From assembly GCA_016191425.1 (NCBI GenBank), contig JACPOR010000019.1, positions 32,739 to 96,738 on the forward strand: a stretch of 64,000 nt of DNA. The letters are read 5' to 3'. Positions within the stretch are counted from its first letter, which is position 1. Each line of letters opens with the position of its first letter. The notes under the pieces were generated by a model. The model did no database searches, had not been told where the DNA came from, and worked only from the letters and a program-made list of their open reading frames with translations. The stretch comes from Chloroflexota bacterium (GTDB taxonomy: Bacteria > Chloroflexota > Limnocylindria > Limnocylindrales > CSP1-4). Shown in pieces: positions 8,946 through 18,249 of this stretch. Position numbers and translations under genes: made by a program.

Positions 8946-9161
8946 ATGAAACCAGAGATCCATCCCCCGTACCACCAGGCCAAAGTTCACTGCGGGTCCT
9001 GCGGGACCGAGTGGACGGTCGGTTCCACCCGGACCGAACTCCGCGTCGACGTCTGTGGCAACTGCCACCCATTCTTCACGGGCAAGCAGACGATCATCGA
9101 CACGGCAGGCCAGGTCGAGCGGTTCCAGAAGCGCCTCGAACGGCAGGTCCGCGCCGGCTGA
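8946..9161 (+). CDS. rpmE: 50S ribosomal protein bL31 (zinc-binding form)
   Basis: The product of 71 residues has four zinc-ligand cysteines C16, C19, C37 and C40 (CGSC and CGNC), so this is the C+ form rather than the zinc-free paralogue. It begins [17 protein letters not shown] good ribosome-binding site (GAGGAG) lies nine bases before the ATG. It follows rpmA by 73 bases and is probably in the same transcription unit. Confidence 0.97.
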   Translation: MKPEIHPPYHQAKVHCGSCGTEWTVGSTRTELRVDVCGNCHPFFTGKQTIIDTAGQVERFQKRLERQVRAG

Positions 9162-9194
9162 TCGACGCAGGTCGACCACGCGACGGACACCCTG

Positions 9195-9218
9195 CGGCGG
9201 GCCGGAAACGGGCCGCCG
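9195..9218 (+). terminator. GC-rich hairpin after rpmE
   Basis: CGGCGGGCC (9195-9203) can pair with GGGCCGCCG (9210-9218) over a six-base loop with one mismatch. There is no U-tract, so it may be a weak or factor-dependent terminator between rpmE and the DUF1385 gene. Confidence 0.35.
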
Positions 9219-9254
9219 TCGTGATTCCGGGAGTCCGCGGCTAGACTTCGGTCC

Positions 9255-10196
9255 ATGGCACGTTTCAATTACGGCGGACAGGCCCTCATCGAGGGAGTTC
9301 TCATGCGCGGTCGCGACGCGATTGCCGTCGCCTTCCGGCACCCCGACGGCCACATCGTCTGGGCATCTGAGCCGTTGACGACCGGACCCCATGGCTGGCG
9401 GTTCGCCTCGGCCCCTCTGGTTCGAGGTCTGGTGCTCCTGTACGAGACGCTGATCATCGGCACCCGGTGGCTCATTCGCAGCGCGAACATCCAGGCCGAG
9501 GAAGACGGCGCAGAACTCGGGCGTGGCTCGGTCATCCTGATGCTCGGGATCACTCTGGCCCTCGGAATCGGGGTGTTCTTTCTGCTCCCGCTGGTCATCG
9601 CGAGCGTGACCACCGCCAACATCAAGCAGGGCTTCGTCCAGCACCTGGTGGAAGGTCTCGTGCGTGTCGGAATCTTCCTCGGCTATCTCGCCCTGATCTC
9701 GCGGGCACCGGACATCCGCCGGGTGTTCCAGTACCACGGCGCGGAGCACATGACCATCCACGCCCTCGAGGCCGGCCAACCGCTGACGACCGCGACGGTC
9801 CGAGGCCACCCGACCGCCCACCCTCGCTGCGGCACCGAGTTCCTGGTCGTCCTCATCCTCCTGTCGATCATCGCCTTCACGCTGGTCGGGCGCCAGGAGC
9901 CGGTCGTGATGGTCGGCAGCCGGATCCTGCTGATCCCTGTCCTCGCGGCCGTCGGGTACGAGGTCCTTCGCTGGGGTGCGCGCCACCGGGCGAATCCCGT
10001 CATCCGAGTGATCATGTGGCCGGGGATCCTCGTCCAGATGATCACGACGAAGCAGCCCACCGATGACCAGATCGAGGTGGCGATCGTGTCGATGGAGCAG
10101 GCCCTCCAGGCCGATGGGCAGGCCGTCCCACCCGGCTCGGACGAACCTGCCCGGACCCCGCTTGATCCGCTGGTGGCGGCCGCGACCTCGGCATGA
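9255..10196 (+). CDS. DUF1385 (YqhQ-like) membrane protein
   Basis: Conserved integral membrane protein of unknown function. The start MARFNYGGQALIEGVLMRG carries the family signature GGQA.IEGV.MR, and the internal YHGAEHMTIHALEAG followed by HPRCGTEFL is also diagnostic. There are four or five hydrophobic segments between residues 90 and 270. Its place just before prfA and prmC is common in Chloroflexota and Firmicutes. The stop overlaps prfA as ATGA. Confidence 0.9.
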   Translation: MARFNYGGQALIEGVLMRGRDAIAVAFRHPDGHIVWASEPLTTGPHGWRFASAPLVRGLVLLYETLIIGTRWLIRSANIQAEEDGAELGRGSVILMLGITLALGIGVFFLLPLVIASVTTANIKQGFVQHLVEGLVRVGIFLGYLALISRAPDIRRVFQYHGAEHMTIHALEAGQPLTTATVRGHPTAHPRCGTEFLVVLILLSIIAFTLVGRQEPVVMVGSRILLIPVLAAVGYEVLRWGARHRANPVIRVIMWPGILVQMITTKQPTDDQIEVAIVSMEQALQADGQAVPPGSDEPARTPLDPLVAAATSA

Positions 10197-11290
10197 GCGA
10201 GCTCGACGACCGGCTCGCCGAGCTGGCGCTCCAGTTCGACGATCTCCAGGCGCAGCTGGCGCTCCCCGAAACGAGCCGGGACCCGGATGCCATCCGCCGA
10301 CTCGGACGCGAGTTCGCCCGCATGGAGCCCGTGGTGGCTGCCTACCGACGCCTCCTCGACACGCGGCTGGAACTCGAAGGAGCCCGTGAGATGCGCGACG
10401 CGGACGCCGACGAGGAGGTTCGCTCGATGGCTCGCGAAGAGGTTGAGGGGCTGGAGCAGACGGAGACGCGCCTCGTCGAGGAACTGAAGGTCCTGCTGCT
10501 CCCGCGCGATCCCGCGGATGACGGCAACGTGATCCTGGAGATCCGGGCCGGGGCCGGCGGCGAGGAAGCGGCCCTCTTCGCGGCGGAGCTCCTGCGCATG
10601 TACCTGCGGTATGCCGAGCGACATCACTGGACGCCCGAGGTGATGAGCGTCAACGAGACGGGCATCGGCGGAGTCAAGGAGGCGATCGTCCAGATCGCCG
10701 GCGACGGTGCGTATTCGCGGCTCAAGTTCGAGGGCGGAACGCACCGCGTCCAACGTGTCCCCGCGACGGAGTCGTCCGGTCGCACGCACACGTCGACCGC
10801 GACCGTCGTGGTGATGCCCGAGGTCGAGGAGACCGAGATCCAGATCGACGAGGAGCGCGACCTGCGCATCGACGTGACACGCTCGTCGGGTCCGGGCGGG
10901 CATTCGGTGAACTCGACCGACTCCGCGTTCCGGATCACCCACCTGCCGACCGGGCTCGTAGTCGAGATCCAGGATGAGAAGAGTCAGCACAAGAACAAGG
11001 CCAAGGCGATGGCGGTCCTTCGGGCCCGCCTTCAGGATGCGGAGCGTCGCCGCCAGCGCGAGGCCGATTCCGCGGCCCGCCGGTCGATGATCGGGTCGGG
11101 CGATCGGGCGGACAAGATCCGGACCTACAACTTCCCCCAGGACCGGGTCACGGACCATCGGGTCAACGTGGACCTGTCGAGCCTGCCCCGCGTGATGGAT
11201 GGCGACCTGGATCGACTCATCGACACCCTGATCACAACAGATCAGGCGGAGCGACTCGCCGATCTCGTCGAGCCGACGACGGAGGTCTGA
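10193..11290 (+). CDS. prfA: Peptide chain release factor 1 with GGH instead of GGQ
   Basis: Terminates translation at UAA and UAG. At 365 residues the length is normal, and the stop-codon recognition loop reads RVPATESSGRTHTS, with the RF1 tripeptide PAT. The catalytic loop reads SSGPGGHSVNSTDSAFRITH, so residues 235-237 are Gly-Gly-His where essentially all release factors have Gly-Gly-Gln. The His codon is cat at 10901-10903; one base change from cag would give Gln. The rest of the gene is intact and clearly under coding constraint. It overlaps the DUF1385 gene and is seven bases from prmC, whose product methylates the GGQ glutamine. Confidence 0.93.
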   Translation: MSELDDRLAELALQFDDLQAQLALPETSRDPDAIRRLGREFARMEPVVAAYRRLLDTRLELEGAREMRDADADEEVRSMAREEVEGLEQTETRLVEELKVLLLPRDPADDGNVILEIRAGAGGEEAALFAAELLRMYLRYAERHHWTPEVMSVNETGIGGVKEAIVQIAGDGAYSRLKFEGGTHRVQRVPATESSGRTHTSTATVVVMPEVEETEIQIDEERDLRIDVTRSSGPGGHSVNSTDSAFRITHLPTGLVVEIQDEKSQHKNKAKAMAVLRARLQDAERRRQREADSAARRSMIGSGDRADKIRTYNFPQDRVTDHRVNVDLSSLPRVMDGDLDRLIDTLITTDQAERLADLVEPTTEV

Positions 11291-11297
11291 GCCGGGC

Positions 11298-12206
11298 GTG
11301 GCGACCGTCGACGCGCTTGTGCGCGCTGCCACGAAGCGGTTCCGGACGGCGGGCCTGGACTCAGCACGCCTGGATGCGGAGCTGCTCCTGGCGAACGTCC
11401 TCGGGATCGATCGGTCGGGCGTGCTGGCCCATCCCGAGGCCCCGGTCGGTGACGGCCAGGTGGCCCGGTTCGAGGCCGCCGTCACCCGCCACGAAGCCGG
11501 TGAGCCGGTCGCCTACCTGCGTGGCCTGAAGGAGTTCGCCGGGCTCGCACTGGCCATCGATGAGCGTGCCCTGATCCCGCGGCCAGAAACGGAGCGGCTC
11601 GTCGAGCTCGCCGAGGCCGACATCGCCGCCCGGCTCCTGTCGGCGCCGCGAACGCACGGTGCGCCGCCGATCCGGGTCGTGGACGTTGGGACCGGAAGCG
11701 GCGCAGTCGCCGTCGCGATCGCCGTTCGCCTTCGGGCGCGGCGGATGCTTGATGACGTCGACATACTCGCCACCGATGACGACGCCCGCGCGCTCGACCT
11801 CGCCAGAGAGAATGCCGTCGGGCACGCCGTCGCGGATCGACTTCGCCTTGGCGAGGCAGATCTCATTCCAGCCTCGGAATCTCCTTTCGACCTTGTGCTC
11901 GCGAACCTGCCCTACGTGAGCACCGAGGCCATGGCCGAGCTGCCGGCGCAGGTCCTGTTCGAGCCGCGCCACGCGCTTGACGGCGGTGTGGACGGGCTCG
12001 CCGTGATTCGCCGGCTCGTGGCGATCCTGCCCGAGGTGCTCGCCCAGCATGGCCTCGTCCTCCTCGAGATTGGTGCGGACCAGGAAGCCGGGATCGTCAG
12101 GGCGGTCACGGAACTGCCGGGCGGCTGGACCTGCAGCGTCGAACCGGACCTGGCCGGGCTGCCGCGAATCGCGAGAATCGCAAGAATCGCAAGAATCGCG
12201 ACGTGA
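11298..12206 (+). CDS. prmC: Release factor N5-glutamine methyltransferase PrmC
   Basis: SAM-dependent enzyme that methylates the GGQ glutamine of release factors. The N-terminal helical domain ends near PVAYLRGLKEFAGL. VVDVGTGSGAVAVAIA is the SAM site, and the catalytic tetrad reads NLPY where the usual form is NPPY. A GTG at 11298 is the start. The last residues are RIARIARIAT, encoded by a 9-bp tandem repeat. Its partner prfA is directly upstream and carries GGH, so RF1 from this locus would not be a substrate; RF2, not in the window, would be. Confidence 0.9.
   Translation: MATVDALVRAATKRFRTAGLDSARLDAELLLANVLGIDRSGVLAHPEAPVGDGQVARFEAAVTRHEAGEPVAYLRGLKEFAGLALAIDERALIPRPETERLVELAEADIAARLLSAPRTHGAPPIRVVDVGTGSGAVAVAIAVRLRARRMLDDVDILATDDDARALDLARENAVGHAVADRLRLGEADLIPASESPFDLVLANLPYVSTEAMAELPAQVLFEPRHALDGGVDGLAVIRRLVAILPEVLAQHGLVLLEIGADQEAGIVRAVTELPGGWTCSVEPDLAGLPRIARIARIARIAT
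12167..12202 (+). repeat. 9-bp tandem repeat at prmC 3' end
   Basis: Four copies of aatcgc(a/g)a(g/c) encode the terminal Arg-Ile-Ala triplets of PrmC, immediately before the GTGA overlap with the next gene. It looks like slippage expansion in a dispensable tail. Confidence 0.85.
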
Positions 12207-13168
12207 CGACGACCTCCCGGCCATTCATTCCGCGGTCGGTGGTGCCGTCGTTCCCGATCCGGATGATCGCCCTCGATATCGACGGAACGCTCGTCGACGA
12301 GGACCTGATCCTGCCCGACCGGACGGTCGCCGCGATCCGGCGGGCAACCAGGCGCGGCATCCATGTCTCCCTCGTGACCGGGCGTATGACGTCCTCGGCG
12401 ATCCGCTTCGCGGAGACGTTGGGGCTGTCGACCCCCGTGGTCGGCTACCAGGGCGCGTTGATCCGTGAGATGCCCGGAGATCCGCATCGGGTCGGCCGCA
12501 TGCTTCGGCACCGACCGCTCGCCCCGGGCGTCGCGCGGTCCGCGGAGGCCTGGAGCCGCGAACGAGGGCTGGACCCGCACGTGAACCATCTCGAGCGGCT
12601 GGTCATCCGCGGCGACGATCCGCGCGTTGACGACTACTCGGCGTTCCTCGGCACCCGGGCGACGCGGGTTCGGGACCTTGGGGAGTGGATCACCCGTCCG
12701 GTGACCAAGATCGTTGCTGTTGGCCCACCGGGTCTGCCGATGGGCCTGCTGACCGATGCGCGCCGGGTCTTTGCCGGCAGGGCGGAGGTGACGGTGGCGC
12801 ACCCGAGGTTCCTCGAATTCGTTGCGCCGCGCGTGTCCAAGGGCGAGGCAGTGCGTTGGCTGGCCCGCCGGCATGGGCTCGACCTGTCGAACGCCCTGGC
12901 GATCGGGGATCAGGTGAACGACCTGGAGATGCTCGCCGCCGTCGGCCACGGGACGTCGATGCCGTCGGCGCCGCCGGCCGTCATCTCCGCGGCCCGGTAC
13001 GTGGCCTCGTCGCTCTCGGACGAAGGTGCGGCGGAGATCATCGAGCGACTCGCCCTGGCCGGGTCACGGGAAGCGGCAGGGGCGAGCGTCGAACTGGCGG
13101 GCCAGGCGACGAAGCTGCGGGCCACGCTGCCCACGGGCGAATTGCCCTCATGGAGCGCTGCCAGGTGA
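12203..13168 (+). CDS. Cof-type HAD-IIB family phosphatase
   Basis: Haloacid-dehalogenase hydrolase, probably acting on a sugar phosphate or flavin phosphate; the substrate is not predictable. Motif I is ALDIDGTLVDED, motif II VSLVTGR, motif III the conserved Lys in SKGEAV, and motif IV IGDQVNDLEML. About 40 poorly conserved residues extend the C-terminus. The GTG start overlaps the prmC stop as GTGA, and its own stop overlaps tsaC the same way. Confidence 0.88.
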   Translation: MTTTSRPFIPRSVVPSFPIRMIALDIDGTLVDEDLILPDRTVAAIRRATRRGIHVSLVTGRMTSSAIRFAETLGLSTPVVGYQGALIREMPGDPHRVGRMLRHRPLAPGVARSAEAWSRERGLDPHVNHLERLVIRGDDPRVDDYSAFLGTRATRVRDLGEWITRPVTKIVAVGPPGLPMGLLTDARRVFAGRAEVTVAHPRFLEFVAPRVSKGEAVRWLARRHGLDLSNALAIGDQVNDLEMLAAVGHGTSMPSAPPAVISAARYVASSLSDEGAAEIIERLALAGSREAAGASVELAGQATKLRATLPTGELPSWSAAR

Positions 13169-13845
13169 ACGGCCCCGCGCGGCCCGATCGGCCGCAGATC
13201 CTCCGGGACGACGACGTCGGCAGATCCGTGGCCCTCGACGTGCTCAATGCCGGCGGTGTGGTTGCGCTTCCGACGGACACGGTTTACGGGATCGCGGTCC
13301 GGCTCAGCGCACCGGACAGCATCGAGCGATTGTTTCACGTGAAGCACCGTCCGCCCGAGCGGGGGATCGCCCTTCTGCTCGGAAGCGCCGAACAGGCTGA
13401 CGCCGTCGGGGTCACGAACGTGATGTCCCGACGCCTCGCGGCGGTGTTCTGGCCCGGGCCCTTGACGCTCGTCCTGCCGCGCAATCCGCAGGCGCAGCTC
13501 CCGACCGTGCTGACCGACGGAGCACCGACCGTGGGCGTGCGCCTTCCGGATCACGCCGCGCCACGTGCGCTCGCCACGGTCCTCGGCCCACTGCCGACCA
13601 CCTCGGCGAACCTGAGCGGGGAGCCAGATTCCCTCGATGTCGACATGGTCGTCCGGCAGCTCGGCAACCGGGTCGACCTGATTCTCGACGGTGGTCGAAC
13701 ACCGGGCGCGGTTCCATCGACGGTTGTTGACTGTACGGGCACGAACCCGCGCATCCTGCGCGAGGGCGTCCTCGGAACCGCCCGGATCCTCGCGGCGCTT
13801 CGCCATCGTGCGGAGGGACTCCCGTTCGAGCCTGGTACCTCGTGA
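13165..13845 (+). CDS. tsaC: L-threonylcarbamoyladenylate synthase (TsaC/Sua5 family)
   Basis: Makes threonylcarbamoyl-AMP for the t6A37 modification of ANN-decoding tRNAs. Family motifs are PTDTVYGIA near the N-terminus, FWPGPLTLVLP, and TSANLSGEP towards the end; at 226 residues it is the short TsaC form without the Sua5 tail. I chose GTG 13165 because it overlaps the upstream stop as GTGA, the dominant pattern here; ATG 13150 would add five residues. The stretch usually reading K.RP after a hydrophobic strand is LFHVKHRPPERG, encoded by an in-gene parS. Confidence 0.9.
   Translation: MNGPARPDRPQILRDDDVGRSVALDVLNAGGVVALPTDTVYGIAVRLSAPDSIERLFHVKHRPPERGIALLLGSAEQADAVGVTNVMSRRLAAVFWPGPLTLVLPRNPQAQLPTVLTDGAPTVGVRLPDHAAPRALATVLGPLPTTSANLSGEPDSLDVDMVVRQLGNRVDLILDGGRTPGAVPSTVVDCTGTNPRILREGVLGTARILAALRHRAEGLPFEPGTS
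13331..13346. promoter_or_regulatory. parS-like site inside tsaC (15/16)
   Basis: TGTTTCACGTGAAGCA differs from the perfect parS at 1748 by one base. It lies within the tsaC coding sequence and encodes Phe-His-Val-Lys-His. Known parS sites tolerate single mismatches and often lie inside genes, so this is a credible second ParB nucleation site 11.6 kb from the first. Confidence 0.85.
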
Positions 13846-13973
13846 GCCCTGGTGCGATTGTGGGACGATAGCCTCGTCGCCGAACAGGGACGCGATCAGA
13901 TCCGGCGCAGCCCGCTGGGCCGGGCCCGGCCACCCGCGCCGGCTCGCGAAGAGACCTGGAAGGAGCGGTCACG

Positions 13974-15308
13974 ATGACGGTCGTCAGGGGCCAGGGCCTC
14001 GGTTGGGCTCCGCTCGCCGACGTTGATCCGGAGCTCTGGACAGCGATGGTCCGGGAGCGGCGCCGGCAGCACGACAAGATCGAGCTGATCGCCAGTGAGA
14101 ACTACACCTTCGCGGCCGTGATGGAGGCCCAGGGCTCGTGGCTGACCAACAAGTACGCCGAGGGCCTGCCGGGCAAGCGCTATTACGGGGGCTGCGAGTA
14201 CGTCGACGTCGCTGAGGTGCTCGCCCAGCAGCGTGCTCTCGCCCTGTTCCCCGGCTCGGAGCACGTCAACGTCCAGCCCCACTCAGGTGCCCAGGCCAAC
14301 ATGGCGGCCTATTTCAGCGTGCTTCGACCGGGTGACCGGATCCTCGGCATGAACCTGGCCCACGGCGGGCACCTGACCCACGGATCGCCGGTCAACTTCT
14401 CGGGCCGCCTGTATGAAGTCCACCCGTACGGTGTCGACCAGGCGACCGGCCGAATCGACTACGACGCGCTCGAGGCAATCGCCCGCGAGGTCCGACCGAA
14501 GATGGTCGTTGCCGGCGCCTCCGCGTACCCGCGCATCTTCGACTTCGAGCGGATGGCCTCGATCGCCCACGGTGTCGGGGCGCTCCTCTTCGTCGATATG
14601 GCCCATATCGCCGGCCTCGTGGCGGCGGGTGTCCACCCGAGTCCGTTCCCGCACGCCGACATCGTGACCACGACCACCCACAAGACACTTCGGGGCCCAC
14701 GTGGCGGGCTCATCTTCAGTCGCATCGATCTTCCCGACGCCGTGGATCCGGCCGACTATCCGTCTGTCAAGACGACGCTCGCGGCCCAGGTGGACAAGAC
14801 GGTCTTCCCAGGGGTCCAGGGCGGCCCCTTGATGCACATCGTCGCCGCCAAGGCGGTCGGCTTGCTCCTCGCGGCCGGCGAGAGCTTCCGCGAGGAGCAG
14901 CGCCGGACCGTCGAGAACGCCGCCATCCTGGCGGCCACGTTGATCGAGCGTGGAGCCCGCGTCGTGTCCGGCGGCACGGACAACCACCTGATGCTCGTGG
15001 ACGTGACCCCGCTCGGGGTGACCGGCAAGGAGGCCGAGCACCTCCTCGATGAGATCGGGATCACGGTGAACAAGAACGCGATCCCGTTCGACACGCTCCC
15101 TCCGAACACGTCCTCCGGCATCCGGATGGGCACTCCCGCGACCACGACGCGAGGCTTCGGGCCCGACGAGATGCGGACGATCGCACGGCTCATCACCGAC
15201 GCGATCGAACGGCGCGAGGATCCGGCGGCGCGATCCACCCTGGCTGCCGAGGTCAGCGGCATCGTCGATCGGTTCCCGGTTCCGGGACTCCCTGCCGAGG
15301 TGCCATGA
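13974..15308 (+). CDS. glyA: Serine hydroxymethyltransferase
   Basis: PLP enzyme that interconverts serine and glycine and supplies methylene-tetrahydrofolate. At 444 residues it is full length. [31 protein letters not shown] and the PLP-lysine motif [14 protein letters not shown] (Lys237) are all intact. A strong ribosome-binding site (aaggagcgg) precedes the ATG. The 128 bases upstream of glyA hold no recognisable gene or riboswitch. The stop overlaps the next gene as ATGA. Confidence 0.97.
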   Translation: MTVVRGQGLGWAPLADVDPELWTAMVRERRRQHDKIELIASENYTFAAVMEAQGSWLTNKYAEGLPGKRYYGGCEYVDVAEVLAQQRALALFPGSEHVNVQPHSGAQANMAAYFSVLRPGDRILGMNLAHGGHLTHGSPVNFSGRLYEVHPYGVDQATGRIDYDALEAIAREVRPKMVVAGASAYPRIFDFERMASIAHGVGALLFVDMAHIAGLVAAGVHPSPFPHADIVTTTTHKTLRGPRGGLIFSRIDLPDAVDPADYPSVKTTLAAQVDKTVFPGVQGGPLMHIVAAKAVGLLLAAGESFREEQRRTVENAAILAATLIERGARVVSGGTDNHLMLVDVTPLGVTGKEAEHLLDEIGITVNKNAIPFDTLPPNTSSGIRMGTPATTTRGFGPDEMRTIARLITDAIERREDPAARSTLAAEVSGIVDRFPVPGLPAEVP

Positions 15309-16411
15309 CCTTTGTCCCGGGCGCCATTGGCACGCTGCCCCTCCTGATCGGTGCCTTCGTCGCATCCGCCCTGGTCGCGCTCGTGCTCACGCCCGCGATC
15401 CGCGCGGTCGTGGGGCGGCGGGGGATCGTCGACGCCCCAAACCACCGACGCGTGAACACCAGCCCGGTGCCACGAGGCGGCGGTGTCGCGGTGGCCGCGG
15501 CCTTCCTGGTGGTCGGTGGTGGGCTGACCGTCTTCCAGCGAGACATCGCGTCGATGCCGGCGCCGGCCGGGATCACGACGGGCCAGCTCGGTGCACTCTT
15601 CGCCGGTGGGGCACTGGCGGCGTTGATCGGCGCGGCCGATGACGTCTTCGATCTCCGCGCTCGGTGGCAGTTCCTCGGGCAGATCGGTCTGGCCCTGTTC
15701 GCCGTGCTCCTCGGAATCGGGGTCGTCGTTGTCAGCAACCCCTTCGGCCCGGGCCTCGTGGTGTTCGCCCGGCCCTTTGCCATCGCCTTCACGATGGTCT
15801 GGATCATCGGAATGCTGAACAGCATGAACTTCATCGACGGGCTGGACGGCCTGTCGACCGGCATCGCCCTCATCGCGGCCCTGACGCTGGGCATCCTGAG
15901 CCTGACCGTGGTGGTGAACCAGCCGTACGTCGCCGTGCTGTGCGTGGTGCTCGCCGGAGCGCTGCTGGGATTCCTCAGGTTCAACTTCCAGCCGGCCTCC
16001 ATCTTCCAGGGCACATCGGGCGTCATGTTCATGGGCTACACGCTCGCGATCCTCTCGATCCTCGGAGCCGCGAAGGTCGTCGTGGCGGTCCTCGTCCTCG
16101 GCGTGCCGATCATCGACACGTTCTGGGTGATCGTGCGGCGGCTGCTCAGCGGGCGTTCTCCGTTCACGCCGGATCGCGGCCACATCCACCATCGCCTGCT
16201 CGACCTTGGACTGAGCCACCGCAACACGGTCCTCCTGATCTACGGGATCTGTGCGGGCCTCGGCGTGATGTCCCTGGTCGTCTCGAGCGCGACCCAGGTC
16301 TATGCCTTCCTCGGCGCCCTCGTCGCGTTCGGCGTGGTGCTGTTCCTGCTGACGCGAGAGCCACGCGCGGCGCTCGAGCCCGACTCCTACGAAGGCGAGC
16401 CGGACGCGTGA
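15305..16411 (+). CDS. Polyprenyl-phosphate sugar-1-phosphate transferase (WecA/TagO/MraY family)
   Basis: Integral membrane enzyme that starts a glycan by moving a (GlcNAc)-1-phosphate from UDP-sugar to undecaprenyl phosphate. It has about ten or eleven hydrophobic helices. The Mg-binding [14 protein letters not shown], the catalytic [13 protein letters not shown] and the HIHH loop ([16 protein letters not shown]) identify the WecA/TagO branch rather than MraY. One conserved loop reads [10 protein letters not shown] where GDSG is usual. It probably feeds cell-wall or surface glycan assembly. The gene is coupled to glyA by ATGA. Confidence 0.9.
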   Translation: MTFVPGAIGTLPLLIGAFVASALVALVLTPAIRAVVGRRGIVDAPNHRRVNTSPVPRGGGVAVAAAFLVVGGGLTVFQRDIASMPAPAGITTGQLGALFAGGALAALIGAADDVFDLRARWQFLGQIGLALFAVLLGIGVVVVSNPFGPGLVVFARPFAIAFTMVWIIGMLNSMNFIDGLDGLSTGIALIAALTLGILSLTVVVNQPYVAVLCVVLAGALLGFLRFNFQPASIFQGTSGVMFMGYTLAILSILGAAKVVVAVLVLGVPIIDTFWVIVRRLLSGRSPFTPDRGHIHHRLLDLGLSHRNTVLLIYGICAGLGVMSLVVSSATQVYAFLGALVAFGVVLFLLTREPRAALEPDSYEGEPDA

Positions 16412-16588
16412 AGATCTGACGCGTTCGTTCCGCTGATCTGGCGGCGACACCGGACCCGATCTCCGCAGAGGAGCTGGCGCGGCGCCTCGGTGCAGCCACG
16501 GTTCGAGCGGCCGCCAGGTGGGATGGACTCGGGGCCCAGAGCACATTCACTGAGCACTGACACGAGGCGGCGGGCCCAGAGGGGCCTC

Positions 16589-16597
16589 TGGTATACT
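16589..16597 (+). promoter_or_regulatory. Extended -10 promoter of the atp operon
   Basis: TGGTATACT is an extended -10 ending 23 bases before the atpI ATG. No matching -35 is visible at 17 bases. Position and form fit a promoter for the whole ATP synthase operon. The preceding 177 bases (16412-16588) show no gene. Confidence 0.5.
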
Positions 16598-16620
16598 CCG
16601 GCGGCTTTGCCAGGACGCGA

Positions 16621-16851
16621 ATGATCGAGCCGGGCCGGGGAGGTGCGTACTTCGCACTCTTCTCGGAAATCGGGGTCATCCTGCTCGTGACAACGCTGGC
16701 GGGTGTCGGCATCGGCTACCTGGCCGATACGAAATTCGGGACCATCCCCGTCTTCGTCCTGATCGGTCTGGCCGTTGGGATGGCAGTCGGGGCCCGGGCG
16801 GTCTGGCTGTTGATCAGCCGGTTCCTCGCCCATGTTGACGACCACGAATAG
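16621..16851 (+). CDS. atpI: AtpI/AtpZ-type ATP synthase accessory protein
   Basis: Small two-helix membrane protein of the AtpZ/AtpI family, which helps assemble the c-ring or take up Mg. The product of 76 residues has helices at about 14-34 and 42-65 separated by GYLADTKFGTIPVF, the family signature. It opens the atp operon, the normal place for atpI. Confidence 0.8.
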   Translation: MIEPGRGGAYFALFSEIGVILLVTTLAGVGIGYLADTKFGTIPVFVLIGLAVGMAVGARAVWLLISRFLAHVDDHE

Positions 16852-16908
16852 CGCTGGGGACCCGGCGCCTGGACCTCGACGAGCGCGGTCGGTGCCGCGC
16901 TCCTGTGT

Positions 16909-17937
16909 GTGGAGCGAGCGTTGACGAACGAACGGACGGCCGAGAGGGCCGCTCCGCGGTCAAGGCGGAACCTGATCCTCGCGGGCATCGCCGGCGTGGT
17001 GGGTCTTGACGTCCTTGCCGCCATCTTCGTCCCCCCCTTTCCCGTCGGCGAGCCGGGCCAGAGGATCAGCGGCATCGCCGACCTGATCGGCGCCAACCTC
17101 GAGTTTCCCTCGCCCAACGTGGTCTGGGATCTCGCGCCGAACGATCCCGTCGGTTCCACCGCCATCATCTTCTTCCACCCGAGCATCTCGGCACCGCTCC
17201 TGACCATGTGGCTCGTGATGGCGGCCATCCTCATCGTCGCGTTCCTGTCAGTCCGCGGCATGAGCCTGGTCCCGGGTCGCGTCCAGAACGCAGTCGAGTT
17301 CGCGTGGGAGTCACTCGAGAACTGGGCGATCTCGCTCGGCGGCCCAGGGGCTCGGAAGCACATCCCGCTCTTCGCGGCCTTCTTCCTGTTCATCCTCTTC
17401 TCGAACTGGAGCGGCCTCCTGCCGTTCTTCGGCAAGATCGAGGCGCTCCGAGCCCCCACGAGCGATGTGAACGTGACGATCGGGCTGGCGCTCGTCGTCT
17501 TCGTCTACTTCCACTTCCGCGGCTTCCAGGCCCTGGGCGTCCGGGGCTATCTCGGGAAGTTCTTCGTGTTCACCGGCTTCAGGCATGGCATCGCGAACGG
17601 GGCGGTCGACCTCTTCGTCGGCCTCATCGAGTTCCTGCTCGAGTTCATCAAGCCCGTTACGCTGGCCATGCGTCTCTTCGGCAACATCTTCGGCGGGGAG
17701 GTGGCCCTCGGCGTCATCACTGCGCTGACGATCGCCGTGCTGCCAGCCGCAATGCTGCTCCTGGAGGGACTCCTCAACTTCGTCCAGGCACTCATCTTCT
17801 CGACGCTCATGCTCATGTACACGATCATCGCCGTGGAAAGCCACGGTGAGGAGGCACACGCGGCGCCGGCCTTCGCGGATGATCCGCAGGGCATCGAAGG
17901 GCCGCCCATCGCGAGCATGCAACCGGCCAGCCACTGA
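16909..17937 (+). CDS. atpB: ATP synthase Fo subunit a
   Basis: Forms the proton half-channels against the c-ring. The product of 342 residues is slightly long, with a long N-terminal luminal section before the second helix. The essential arginine is R255 in LAMRLFGN, followed by the conserved NFVQALIFSTLMLMY. The start is uncertain: GTG 16909 is used, but TTG 16921 is also possible. It lies 57 bases after atpI. Confidence 0.92.
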   Translation: MERALTNERTAERAAPRSRRNLILAGIAGVVGLDVLAAIFVPPFPVGEPGQRISGIADLIGANLEFPSPNVVWDLAPNDPVGSTAIIFFHPSISAPLLTMWLVMAAILIVAFLSVRGMSLVPGRVQNAVEFAWESLENWAISLGGPGARKHIPLFAAFFLFILFSNWSGLLPFFGKIEALRAPTSDVNVTIGLALVVFVYFHFRGFQALGVRGYLGKFFVFTGFRHGIANGAVDLFVGLIEFLLEFIKPVTLAMRLFGNIFGGEVALGVITALTIAVLPAAMLLLEGLLNFVQALIFSTLMLMYTIIAVESHGEEAHAAPAFADDPQGIEGPPIASMQPASH

Positions 17938-18017
17938 TCGCCGGCCCGGATGGGCGGTGTCGGACAATCGGAACGCAGGTGCGCCGGGATGACCCCGGGG
18001 CACGCAGGAGGGAACAG

Positions 18018-18230
18018 ATGGAAAACATCGGCGCAGGACTCGCGGCCCTGGGGGTCATCGGGCCTGGCATCGGCATCGGCATCCTGACCGGCCTCGCCGC
18101 CACGGCGATCGGCCGGAACCCGGACGCAACCCCGGCGATTCGTGCCCAGTTCATCCTCGGCGCGGCATTCGCCGAAGGACTCGGCGTGCTCGCGATCGTG
18201 GTCGCGATCCTGGCGATCGTCCTCAAGTAG
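18018..18230 (+). CDS. atpE: ATP synthase Fo subunit c
   Basis: Proteolipid of the rotor ring. The product of 70 residues has two helices joined by the polar loop RNPDATP. The ion-binding carboxylate is Glu53 in AFAEGLG; the Gln and Ser/Thr ligands of sodium-type rings are not evident, so a proton ring is likely. I chose ATG 18018, preceded by caggaggg, a strong site fitting the high expression needed; the open frame starts 39 bases earlier. Confidence 0.95.
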   Translation: MENIGAGLAALGVIGPGIGIGILTGLAATAIGRNPDATPAIRAQFILGAAFAEGLGVLAIVVAILAIVLK

Positions 18231-18249
18231 GGCGCGGGCACTCCCGGTC

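Noticed and set aside
13846..13973. Folate or glycine riboswitch upstream of glyA
   Set aside because: The 128-base leader shows no recognisable aptamer core and only ordinary GC-rich pairing.
14283..16546. Long minus-strand frames opposite glyA and the WecA-like gene
   Set aside because: They are products of high third-position GC; the plus-strand genes have full family motifs.
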